From UBA721 sp002705165 (lineage in GTDB: Bacteria; Planctomycetota; Planctomycetia; Pirellulales; Pirellulaceae): a stretch of 64,000 bases of DNA. The position numbers were made by a program, and so were the translations under genes. The DNA lies in the NCBI GenBank assembly GCA_045565995.1, contig JBJLEF010000009.1:186001-250000 (forward strand), written 5' to 3'. Under the pieces are notes generated by a model, which saw nothing but the letters and a program-made list of their open reading frames with translations, ran no database searches and had not been told where the DNA came from. This document shows, piece by piece, positions 56,320 through 64,000 of the stretch. Positions within the stretch are counted from its first letter, which is position 1, and every line of letters begins with the position of its first letter.

Positions 56320-57285
56320 ATGACTACCGTAGATCTAATTAACGAAAAACCATTTAGACCAAAAAGCGGCTGGCCTTTTCTTGCAATCCTTCCCACCATC
56401 CTGATCTTCGGCGTGTGCCAGCTTATTTATAACGTCACTCAAGGCAGCCCCGCTCTCCTCGTTCTAGGTATCCTGATGCAGGTGTTTTGTGTGGTTACTT
56501 TTATAATCTCCCTATGCGGTTTTCAGGCAGTGCAGCCTAATAATGCAAGAGTTCTAATCCTCTTTGGAGTCTATCAAGGAACCATTCGTGACTCCGGTTT
56601 TTTCTGGGTAAATCCCTTTTACAGCAAACGAAAGCTTTCCCTTCGAGTTCGCAACTTTGAGACCGGGTCCACCACGACTCCGGAAGTAAAAAATGACATG
56701 GGCAAGGTAGTCCAAAAAAAAACTCGTTCTAGTGGCAGACCCTCCAAGGTAAATGACAGCGACGGAAACCCTATTGAAATTTCCGCTGTTGTGGTTTGGA
56801 AGGTAATCAATACGGCAGAAGCATTGTTTGAGGTCGATGACTATGAAGACTTTGTTGCCGTTCAAAGTGAATCGGCCTTGAGGAACCTTGCGAGTCGCCA
56901 TCCCTATGATAGCGATGGCAACACCTCTTCCCTTCGAGCTGACACGGAACTAATTGGTGAGCAACTACGACAGGACATTCAGGACCGCCTCAACAAAGCC
57001 GGCGTTCAGGTTCTGGAAGCCCGTATTAGTCACCTGGCATACGCTCAAGAAATCGCAGCGGCCATGCTGCAACGTCAACAGGCTCAGGCCGTGGTTGCCG
57101 CCAGAACAAAAATTGTGGATGGTGCTGTCGGCATGGTACAGATGGCACTCGAACGTCTTCGAGAGAATGGAATCGTGGAGCTAGATGACGAGCGCCGAGC
57201 CGCCATGGTCTCGAATCTATTAGTTGTACTCTGCGGTGATCGATCTGCTCAGCCGGTCGTCAACACGGGCACATTGCATAATTAG
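56320..57285 (+). CDS. SPFH/band 7 membrane protein
   Basis: A 321-residue protein of the stomatin/prohibitin/flotillin/HflK type. The open frame reaches 56188, but ATG 56320 has an AAAGG site and gives a compact cytoplasmic start. Two hydrophobic stretches follow (WPFLAILPTILIFGVCQLIY; LVLGILMQVFCVVTFIISLC), then the SPFH domain (VQPNNARVLILFGVYQGTIR, GFFWVNPFY, GNPIEISAVVVWKVINTAEA, SALRNLAS). A helix rich in Ala, Gln and Arg near residues 260-290 (AAAMLQRQQAQAVVAARTKI) is typical of oligomer assembly. Such proteins organise membrane microdomains or scaffold proteases. It is followed by a small ribbon-helix-helix gene. Confidence 0.9.
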   Translation: MTTVDLINEKPFRPKSGWPFLAILPTILIFGVCQLIYNVTQGSPALLVLGILMQVFCVVTFIISLCGFQAVQPNNARVLILFGVYQGTIRDSGFFWVNPFYSKRKLSLRVRNFETGSTTTPEVKNDMGKVVQKKTRSSGRPSKVNDSDGNPIEISAVVVWKVINTAEALFEVDDYEDFVAVQSESALRNLASRHPYDSDGNTSSLRADTELIGEQLRQDIQDRLNKAGVQVLEARISHLAYAQEIAAAMLQRQQAQAVVAARTKIVDGAVGMVQMALERLRENGIVELDDERRAAMVSNLLVVLCGDRSAQPVVNTGTLHN

Positions 57286-57322
57286 ACTCTTCACGTTGAC
57301 ACTTTAAAACGCAAGGATAACA

Positions 57323-57499
57323 ATGGCCAAGCGGGATGCTTTTCTGGTTCGCATGGACCCTGCTATTATTGACGCACTTAAAAAGTGGGCGGCGGAAGAA
57401 TTGCGCAGCGTCAATGGCCAAGTAGAATACGTAATACGAGACGCGTTACGAAAAGAGGGCCGACTTCCTAAACCCAAGCCTGGTCAGGATACCAATTGA
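57323..57499 (+). CDS. Small Arc-type ribbon-helix-helix protein
   Basis: A 58-residue reading frame starting ATG at 57323 with an AAGGA site. It reads AKRDAFLVRMDPAIIDALKK, WAAEELRSVNGQVEYVIRDA and LRKEGRLPKPKPG. The beta strand AFLVRMD, helix DPAIIDALKKWAAEE and the SVNGQVEYVIRDALRK helix match the Arc/MetJ ribbon-helix-helix fold, with the loop GQ motif. Such Arc-like genes are often found directly after SPFH genes in other bacteria, as I recall, which supports this being real. Its stop TGA overlaps the next ATG (TGATG). It may bind DNA and autoregulate, or act as an accessory to the SPFH protein. Confidence 0.82.
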   Translation: MAKRDAFLVRMDPAIIDALKKWAAEELRSVNGQVEYVIRDALRKEGRLPKPKPGQDTN

Positions 57500-59370
57500 T
57501 GAAAAATGAGCCAACTCTACTGCTCTCCCCAAAGACGGAACGACGTCATGACCTGGATGCGTTACGCGCCATCGCCATGCTGCTGGGGATTGTCCTCCAC
57601 GGACTAATGCCATTTATTGGCCTGCCGGAATTCATGTTCCCGATTCAAGATGTCTCCCAGATGCCTGTTTTGGGAATCATCCTGTCCGGAATTCATGGTT
57701 TCCGAATGCCTTTGTTCTTTCTAATCAGCGGATTTTTCACCACCATGCTTTGGAGACGCCGTGGCCTACAGGCACTCCTCCAGCACCGATTCAAGCGGAT
57801 TCTTCTACCATTACTGCTGGGTTTGGTGACCATTATTCCGCTGACGAACATAGTCTACTCGCTCCCCTCTTGGTCTCGGGAAAACGCCGCGGTTCCCTCG
57901 GCTACCAATGACCTGTTCACGCTGGTACAAAACGATCAGTCCCAGAACTTATTTTCCTTCATAAAGACTCATAACGAATCCGAAATGAAGTCCCTTTTGG
58001 CTAGTGGCGTATCTCCGGACACCCGTCATCCAAAAGGATACACCGCTCTTAATGCAACCGTTTATGCCAATGCCCCTAAGCTCACCAAGCTACTCCTCGA
58101 ATACGGTGCAAACCCCAACCTGCCTTCTCATGAAGGAGATAACAATACTGCTCTGATGGAGAGTGCGTTTTGGGGACAGTCTGAATTATTCGGGCTATTG
58201 TTGGCCGAGGGTGCTGACCTCTCGCTTACAAACAGCAAAGGAGCCAGTGCTGTATTGCTGGCAACGTGGGACATCAATTTAGCTCGTGATCTTGCCCAAC
58301 TTATCGGTCTCAGGCTAACCATAGACCAGATCGCCGATGGTCGAAGAGAGGTCTTGGTGGCAATTAATCAGGCACTTGAAAAGAATCCGAACGCCGTCAC
58401 CCCCCGCCTGCAATCTAACCAAGTTGAAATAAAACAATTGACGAGTGACTCTTTTGCACCTCAGGAGAAAGCAGGGGAAGACATCTTAACGACGTTAATG
58501 TACATTCCTATTTTTCACCATCTCTGGTTCCTTTGGTACCTTTGTTGTCTGGTGGCGGCTTTCAGCCTTTGGGCTCTTGCGGCCGACAAGCTTCAACTCA
58601 CTTTTCCGCGTTGGCTTATCATGCCACCGGTTTGTTTCCTCTGGCTGCTACCTTTAACGTACTTCTTCCAAAACCTAATGGGACACGAATCGGGATCTTT
58701 CGGGCCTGATACCGCGACCGGACTGATTCCAGTTCCCGCCATTATCGGCTTCTATTCGATCTTCTTCTTTTACGGCGCCTGGTATTACGACTGTGACGAC
58801 AGCAAGGGGGAACTTGGAAAATACTGGTGGTTCTCACTTCCAATAGCCCAACTTCTCATTCATCCTATCGGGTTAGAGTTTGCCTCAGGAGATTTTGGTT
58901 TCAGGCATGAACTTGCATCTTTTGAGCACTATCGCCTCCTTTCAGTGCTCTTTCAGATTGCATACGTCTGGCTGATGACAACAGGCTGTTTGGGATTGTT
59001 TCGTAAATTCTTTAACCACGAAAGCAAACGCATGCGATATATCTCGGATTCTTCCTACTGGCTATACGTAGCCCATATCCCACTGCTATTCCTACTTCAG
59101 TATCTTGTCTCGACTCTGGAAATCTCAGCGTTAATCAAAGCACCGGTGACGATTCTTCTATGCTCCATACTGCTATTGATTTCATATGAGTACTGTGTTC
59201 GGTATACACCTTTAGGCACATTACTCAACGGAGCGAAAACACGCCCGGGGCAGATTCCAGCAACGGTTGCGTCTGTAATGCCGGCGACCACCACGCCGGT
59301 CGACCTTAGTAAATACAAATCCCCTACTGATGACGGCAATTCATCTTCCGCAGCGAAGAGGGAAGACTAA
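57499..59370 (+). CDS. Acyltransferase 3 family membrane protein with inserted ankyrin repeats
   Basis: A 623-residue multi-pass membrane enzyme. It opens with the acyltransferase 3 signature RRHDLDALRAIAMLLGIVLH (His34) and helices including GIHGFRMPLFFLISGFFTTM. Between the early and later helices, residues about 150-260 form ankyrin repeats (ESEMKSLLASGVSPDTRHPK, APKLTKLLLEYGANPNL, SELFGLLLAEGADLSLTN). Helices resume at LMYIPIFHHLWFLWYLCC and continue to about residue 570. These enzymes O-acylate or succinylate envelope sugars. An ankyrin insertion is unusual and may recruit a partner, perhaps the SPFH protein. The start is in a TGATG overlap with the small gene before it. Confidence 0.85.
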   Translation: MKNEPTLLLSPKTERRHDLDALRAIAMLLGIVLHGLMPFIGLPEFMFPIQDVSQMPVLGIILSGIHGFRMPLFFLISGFFTTMLWRRRGLQALLQHRFKRILLPLLLGLVTIIPLTNIVYSLPSWSRENAAVPSATNDLFTLVQNDQSQNLFSFIKTHNESEMKSLLASGVSPDTRHPKGYTALNATVYANAPKLTKLLLEYGANPNLPSHEGDNNTALMESAFWGQSELFGLLLAEGADLSLTNSKGASAVLLATWDINLARDLAQLIGLRLTIDQIADGRREVLVAINQALEKNPNAVTPRLQSNQVEIKQLTSDSFAPQEKAGEDILTTLMYIPIFHHLWFLWYLCCLVAAFSLWALAADKLQLTFPRWLIMPPVCFLWLLPLTYFFQNLMGHESGSFGPDTATGLIPVPAIIGFYSIFFFYGAWYYDCDDSKGELGKYWWFSLPIAQLLIHPIGLEFASGDFGFRHELASFEHYRLLSVLFQIAYVWLMTTGCLGLFRKFFNHESKRMRYISDSSYWLYVAHIPLLFLLQYLVSTLEISALIKAPVTILLCSILLLISYEYCVRYTPLGTLLNGAKTRPGQIPATVASVMPATTTPVDLSKYKSPTDDGNSSSAAKRED

Positions 59371-60870
59371 CTAACGCTGATAGACTTCACAACGGGGTTC
59401 AAATACCACGTGTTCATCGAGCGGAAACATCGGGCGGTCGCATAGGGTGTGTCCCAAACTCTTTAAATTCGCACTCGTCGCGCCGGGGGCATCTACATCT
59501 ATATAGAGCGCTGCCCAATCTTTATACATCTGAGGTTCGCAATGCGGGGATTTCATGACGACCGCATCAAAACGGTCAGGCTCCTGTCCATGAGCCCTGA
59601 AGAACGAGCGATCAAACAGGTGACAGGCCCGGCTACTGACCACGACAGTCAAAGTCCCCACTTCCAACACCACGGTCGGGCCCGCATGCCAGAGCAGCTT
59701 AAACGTCTCACTAAAAAAGTTCCCGTCCGCAACCATCCGTACTTTGGCGGTCACCTTGAGCGGCTTATACCGCGCTGGATCAATACTTCCGCCCAGGGAC
59801 AATTCAACCTCGTTACCAACTCCTGCTGCTCTGGCGGCCTGCACTGCCATTTTGTCAACGATTGGAGCTAGCAACTGCCCCTGATAACCTGCTTCATACA
59901 ATGCCGCTAAAACGGCATTTGAATCACCGGATGCTCCGCTGCTGGTTGCATCCGCTGCATCCACCAAGACCACCGTACCGTCCTCGTGCTCCATGGTTTT
60001 TTGCACAGCATCCCTGAGTGACGTCAGCGGGACCTGCATCTTCTCCCGATGCACCCAAAACAATTCTGCCATTTCGGTGGCGTATTGTTCCGCCAATTCC
60101 TGATTTCCGTCAAGGACTACAAGGCTATTTGTACATAGCTCCGGAACATCGGTAAAAGGATTGCCGATAAACATACCTGCGGATAGCCCTTCGTGGCTGC
60201 CTTCAATCTTCTGTGCCAGCCGTATACACTCTCCATAAATACCGCTATCCGTAATGAGTTCATCTCCCCGTACCAATGCTGGCACCCTTACCCGGACGGT
60301 CACCGGCTTGATATCTTCCCGAAGCAAACGCAATAACAATCGCGAGGCTCGTTCTCCGGTTTCAAATTGATCAACATGGGGATAAGTATGGTAAACAACA
60401 ATCGCATCACTATGCTTCAGCATCCGTTCGGTCATAATCCCGTGTAAATCCATGGACGTGACAATTGGAATATCCTCGCCGAGGATCTCTCGGGCCTTTT
60501 CCAAAATAGCACCCTCCGGATCTAGTTCATTCACGGCAGCCATGGCACCATGCATGCAGAAATAAGCACCATCAATCCCTTTATCACGCAGTGTTTCAAG
60601 CGAAGCAATCAATTCTGAGTAAAGTTGATCCCATGCAGTTGCACTAAACAAACCACCTGAAGTTATCGCCTTGGCACTAATCGTGGGAACAATCTCAACA
60701 TCTTCCTCGGCCTCGAAAACACTTAGAGCACCACCGATTTCATTAATCCCCCCACGACTTGCCTCCATCCAGGACTCGCCGGATTTAATAACAAAGTCGT
60801 GATAGTGTGTTTCCGCTGGATTGAACGAGGATATTTCCTGCATCAATTCGAACATCGCGATCTGAGGCAT
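59371..60870 (-). CDS. M81 family metallopeptidase (MlrC-like)
   Basis: A 499-residue protein of the MlrC/M81 family. Family blocks include MFELMQEISSFNPAETHYHD, YFCMHGAMAAVNELDPEG, IVTSMDLHGIMTERMLKHSD, VVYHTYPHVDQFETGERAS and DAADATSSGASGDSNAVLAAL. MlrC was described as a microcystin-degradation peptidase; most homologues have unknown targets. No signal peptide is seen. It directly abuts the acyltransferase gene, with adjacent stops and no intergenic base, and has an AAGGAAATAGG site before ATG. Confidence 0.88.
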   Translation of the reverse strand: MPQIAMFELMQEISSFNPAETHYHDFVIKSGESWMEASRGGINEIGGALSVFEAEEDVEIVPTISAKAITSGGLFSATAWDQLYSELIASLETLRDKGIDGAYFCMHGAMAAVNELDPEGAILEKAREILGEDIPIVTSMDLHGIMTERMLKHSDAIVVYHTYPHVDQFETGERASRLLLRLLREDIKPVTVRVRVPALVRGDELITDSGIYGECIRLAQKIEGSHEGLSAGMFIGNPFTDVPELCTNSLVVLDGNQELAEQYATEMAELFWVHREKMQVPLTSLRDAVQKTMEHEDGTVVLVDAADATSSGASGDSNAVLAALYEAGYQGQLLAPIVDKMAVQAARAAGVGNEVELSLGGSIDPARYKPLKVTAKVRMVADGNFFSETFKLLWHAGPTVVLEVGTLTVVVSSRACHLFDRSFFRAHGQEPDRFDAVVMKSPHCEPQMYKDWAALYIDVDAPGATSANLKSLGHTLCDRPMFPLDEHVVFEPRCEVYQR

Positions 60871-60920
60871 AACCTATTTCCTTCTAATCTGAATAACGAC
60901 CTACCTAGCACCGTAGTACG

Positions 60921-62318
60921 CTACACTTTAATCTGAGCCTGCTGTCCCAATTCCAATACCTGCGAAGGAATACCCGAGACCAGTCGCAACTCACCAATAT
61001 CAAACAGTGTGTTCATAATCGTGGAGATTAGATGACCCGGGTGCAGTGGATTATCTGCCGGTTCTCCACCGTCTTTATCCGAATGCCCGATGACGGCACC
61101 CTGTTCAAATCCTGAACCGTAGAGGAACAATGGAGCCAGTTTCGCCCAATGATTTCTTCCTCCGTTCTTATTGATCCGTGGAGTCCGCCCCATCTCGCCA
61201 CAACAAATAAGCAGAATATCATCCTGCATTCCCCGCGACTCGATATCTTCTATAAAAGCGGAGACCGCATGATCAAATGACCATCCGATGGCCTTCATTC
61301 CATCAATCAGGTTCAGATTGCCGGGGTCAGCATGCATATCCCACACGCCATCGTAACTGGCGTGTATCGTCACGAATCCACAACCTGCCTCACACAAACG
61401 TCTCGCCAAACAAAGTAACTTTCCAATAGATCCGGCATTGGCACTATAGAATCCCGCTCTACCCCGCTTAACCTTATTCCAAGCACCCTTTGTTACATAT
61501 TCCGACGTGTCATATCTTGCTAATACCGCAGGATCTTCCAACGAAAGATCCAATGCTCTGGACACTCCCCCACCAAGTAAAATTTCATAGGCCTGTTTCT
61601 GGATTTCGTCGATCGCTTCAAATTGGCCACTCGAATCGGCTTCTCGTTTGAGACGATCTAAGCCTTTCAACAAGGCCTGGCGATCCTCGAAGACTCGTTC
61701 TCGTGGGAGATTCAGCTCCATATCCTGCTGGAGTTGACCGTCCTTCCCCGGAACGAAAGGGGCAAAGCCCATTCCATAGGGTCCCGTTTCCAGCAGGTTC
61801 CCTCGTGCTCTCCCATTAGGCACTCCTTTGCTTACAGCCTGTGGATAAAGTACCGTGCTGGTAGGCACACCGGTCTTTGGCCGCGTGGTTCCGATAACCC
61901 GCGTGTAATGAACGGGGACACTGGTCTCGAGCGAATGCGGCCCCACCATAGGCTGAATATTATGGTTTGCATTCAATGTTTGAAAACTGCGAACATTTGT
62001 AAACCTGTGTGCCAGGCTGGCTAACCGCGGAAGGTGCTCTGCCAGGTGAACACCGGGGATCGACGTGGGGATCACATCACAAACAGTACGAACACTCTCG
62101 TCTGCTTCAGGCTTTGGGTCTAATGTCTCAAATTGACTCGGACCGCCCTGTTGAAAGAGAAAAATAACCGACTTCTTGCGAACCGCGTCCTTCAGAGTGG
62201 AAGCATTTGCTTGTGCTCCAAGCAACGATGCCAGCGATAACCCCCCTAAACCCAAACTGCCAATATTCAACAATTTGCGTCGGCTCAGTCTTGCATTGGT
62301 ATCATTAATCGAAAGCAC
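60921..62318 (-). CDS. DUF1501 family protein
   Basis: A 465-residue exported protein. GTG at 62318 is preferred to the longer frame's TTG at 62339, because AGAGGTGGG lies 6 bases upstream of that GTG. The RR-type signal is LSRRKLLNIGSLGLGGLSLA. Blocks are KKSVIFLFQQGGPSQFETLD, ARRLCEAGCGFVTIHASYDG, CCGEMGRTPRINKNGGRNHW and FLYGSGFEQGAVIGHSDKDG. The signature histidine reads NHWA rather than DHW. No DUF1549/DUF1553 partner is adjacent, unlike the other copies. It follows the dimethylformamidase-like gene on the same strand with about 128 bases between. Confidence 0.9.
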   Translation of the reverse strand: MLSINDTNARLSRRKLLNIGSLGLGGLSLASLLGAQANASTLKDAVRKKSVIFLFQQGGPSQFETLDPKPEADESVRTVCDVIPTSIPGVHLAEHLPRLASLAHRFTNVRSFQTLNANHNIQPMVGPHSLETSVPVHYTRVIGTTRPKTGVPTSTVLYPQAVSKGVPNGRARGNLLETGPYGMGFAPFVPGKDGQLQQDMELNLPRERVFEDRQALLKGLDRLKREADSSGQFEAIDEIQKQAYEILLGGGVSRALDLSLEDPAVLARYDTSEYVTKGAWNKVKRGRAGFYSANAGSIGKLLCLARRLCEAGCGFVTIHASYDGVWDMHADPGNLNLIDGMKAIGWSFDHAVSAFIEDIESRGMQDDILLICCGEMGRTPRINKNGGRNHWAKLAPLFLYGSGFEQGAVIGHSDKDGGEPADNPLHPGHLISTIMNTLFDIGELRLVSGIPSQVLELGQQAQIKV

Positions 62319-62446
62319 TAGGCCCACCTCTAAATTCAATACAGCTCATTATACGTTCATTGAGGATTGCAAAGCTACTGCAACCCTTTTGTCTTTCCGA
62401 ATGTTAGCAAGGACCCCGAAAACGACAGCTCCGGAGAGAGAGCAAG

Positions 62447-64000
62447 CTAGCTGACAAACTTCTTCAGAACATTCGCCGTAATTTTACTGACATATTGATC
62501 CACAAGCAGACTTGCGTTCCAGCAGATAGAACCGACTGAGAAAACCTGACCTCCGGACTGCGTCTCAAAGTAAATCATGTGTGCGCCACCATCTTCCGGA
62601 TTAGTTCCCTTGGCTATTAATTCGACATTTGGCGGGGAATGCGGAGAAATCTTATCTGTCTCATGGCCACTGGCACCACCGGGCACCCTTTGATGCAGGC
62701 TTTCCGTTCCAAACAAATCCCCGCGCCCTAACCCCGTCCCGCTAAAACACCAATGGCTCGGATTGATGACTTCGTAGGGTGCTCCGGTCATCGCCCCTGG
62801 CCAGGTAAACACCTGCCCTAACAAATTAGCCTGAGACTCATGCTTTCTATGCATACGACTCTCCTGAAGCTCACCGGTTTCACTAAAGTTATTCTCGCTG
62901 TGGCTCCAGATCGTGTTGTGATAGACAATGCGATGGTCATCCAGAAACTCAACCTCACAGTCTAACCCGTTGCCTCCCAGATAGACCAGTTTACCTTTTC
63001 CTTCGTGAACCCATTGTTTAAGCCGGTCATACATCTTCACAGACCAATACTCCGGGTGGACGCTAAGGACCAACACTTTGTATCGCTCCAATGGCAACTG
63101 ATCGAAGTGAAATTGGGATTCACTATAATAGTCATAGGTAAAACCCTCGCGTTCCATCCACCCCAGAAACCGCCACTCGGCGGAAGCCATATGACAGCCT
63201 TGCCGGCCTTCAATCGGATCGTCAAGTTGCTCATCCGTAGGTATATGGTTATATGGATCCGGCCGATCCAGCGACAGCGCCGCATAAGATTCTGTGGAAT
63301 ACGTCTTATGATCGGCATGTAAATACCGGTTTAACTCAAGACGCGCATTTACCGTTGGTGAAGCAGGAAATTCGCTCGGATGAATGTAATTACTTCGCCC
63401 GCCAAAACTGTTATACGCATTCCAGTTGATATCTGATGCCAGAACGGCAATCTCGTTGGCAGGGTTTGCCGGAGCTACGATCCAGGGGAAATTAAACGAT
63501 TTGCCAGACTTCGTACTAGCATGCAGGTAGTACAAACCGCTTCTGTCAGGTGCTGTGATATTTTGCTTGAGATTTTTATTGCGGTACCCATGCTTATTCC
63601 ATTGGACTCCGCTTTGAGTATAGTCCCCGTCCGGCGTGATCTGAATTGTTGCCCGCGGACCATGCTCATCATAGGTACCTATGCGTTTGACCAACTCCTT
63701 CACCTCACCATAGCGATACAATTCTAACGAATACTCCTCATCACTATGCACCCGAAATTCAGCCTGCTCCCCTGATTTCACACACTTAGGCCACATGTAT
63801 CCAAGTAACTTATCCGTTAACAAACGGAATTGATACGGCTGATCCTCGCTTACCGTAAGACGTATAATCTTTGATCCATACCCCTCTTTGCCCAGAATGA
63901 CCTCGTAATCACCTGCTTCCAGGTCAGCGAAGACTGCCCCTGAAATAGAGGATTTAGTCAGGACCACGAGTCCGTTGCTACGAAACTCAAAATCCACATT
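62447..64000 (-). CDS. N,N-dimethylformamidase beta-subunit-like protein, 5' end outside window
   Basis: The frame is open through the right edge (the codon before GTG 63997 is Asn), so at least 517 codons are seen and the N-terminus is missing. Residues near the edge form a PEGA/carboxypeptidase-regulatory-like module (AVFADLEAGDYEVILGKEGY). Then the N,N-dimethylformamidase large-subunit fold: GLYYLHASTKSGKSFNFPWI, WNAYNSFGGRSNYIHPSEFP, VLVLSVHPEYWSVKMYDRLK, KGKLVYLGGNGLDCEVEFL. The small dimethylformamidase subunit is not nearby. Many planctomycete homologues of this family are of unknown role, so amidase activity is uncertain. Confidence 0.8.
   Translation of the reverse strand, partial: NVDFEFRSNGLVVLTKSSISGAVFADLEAGDYEVILGKEGYGSKIIRLTVSEDQPYQFRLLTDKLLGYMWPKCVKSGEQAEFRVHSDEEYSLELYRYGEVKELVKRIGTYDEHGPRATIQITPDGDYTQSGVQWNKHGYRNKNLKQNITAPDRSGLYYLHASTKSGKSFNFPWIVAPANPANEIAVLASDINWNAYNSFGGRSNYIHPSEFPASPTVNARLELNRYLHADHKTYSTESYAALSLDRPDPYNHIPTDEQLDDPIEGRQGCHMASAEWRFLGWMEREGFTYDYYSESQFHFDQLPLERYKVLVLSVHPEYWSVKMYDRLKQWVHEGKGKLVYLGGNGLDCEVEFLDDHRIVYHNTIWSHSENNFSETGELQESRMHRKHESQANLLGQVFTWPGAMTGAPYEVINPSHWCFSGTGLGRGDLFGTESLHQRVPGGASGHETDKISPHSPPNVELIAKGTNPEDGGAHMIYFETQSGGQVFSVGSICWNASLLVDQYVSKITANVLKKFVS

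Noticed and set aside
1..64000. tRNA, rRNA, CRISPR, insertion sequences, phage genes
   Set aside because: None was recognised by reading; no regularly spaced repeats, transposase or integrase motifs, or phage structural genes were found. A tRNA scan was not possible.

Overview
This is a chromosomal segment of a planctomycete. The call rests on gene families that are strongly enriched in that phylum: seven DUF1501 proteins, five DUF1549/DUF1553 proteins (most with planctomycete-type cytochrome c domains), three formylglycine-type sulfatases, DUF1080, PPC-domain and Gfo/Idh/MocA proteins, a Ser/Thr kinase coupled to an ECF-type sigma factor, and a MacA/MacB-like pair. Base composition looks near 50% GC. 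Order or genus cannot be resolved from the window. I saw no rRNA, tRNA, CRISPR array, insertion sequence or prophage, and no gene-free stretch longer than about 300 bases.

Layout. 1-10.8 kb: export and degradation genes (partial DUF1501, PhyH dioxygenase, PQQ-like propeller, sulfatase with HEAT-like tail, SASA esterase, DUF1549/DUF1553, DUF1501, DUF1080). 10.8-18.4 kb: a tightly overlapping four-gene minus-strand operon made of an SbcD/YhaO-like nuclease, a membrane-spanning SbcC/YhaN-like ATPase, a RecQ helicase fused to a phosphoribosyltransferase, and a degenerate DprA-like protein. It is unlike everything around it and is the best candidate for an undescribed system (DNA repair, DNA uptake or anti-phage defence). 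18.6-25.2 kb: trypsin-like protease with PDZ, Gfo/Idh/MocA oxidoreductase, EF-hand membrane protein, kinase-macro domain fusion with a coupled sigma factor, SSB. 25.3-53.1 kb: several DUF1549/DUF1553 plus DUF1501 pairs, PPC protein, SMP-30-like propeller, SGNH hydrolase, amidohydrolase, two sulfatases, class II aldolase, WD40 protein, GH-like propeller, and a decayed cytochrome gene remnant at 48.5 kb. 53.3-64 kb: FtsX-type permease plus HlyD adaptor without an ATPase, an SPFH / ribbon-helix-helix / ankyrin-acyltransferase operon, M81 peptidase, DUF1501, and a dimethylformamidase-like protein running off the right edge.

How it fits together. Most of the window looks like a marine polysaccharide-degrader's export and redox repertoire: sulfatases, esterase, DUF1080 and GH-like propeller trim sulfated or acetylated glycans, while the DUF1501 and cytochrome-like DUF1549/DUF1553 proteins form repeated, poorly understood partner sets, each usually an adjacent pair. 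The 10.8-18.4 kb operon interrupts this with purely DNA-directed functions. Several start codons were moved downstream from the longest open frame on the basis of signal peptides or ribosome-binding sites. Three genes (22334, 25279, 41365) carry a TAnAAT hexamer exactly 6 bases before ATG, which suggests leaderless transcripts.
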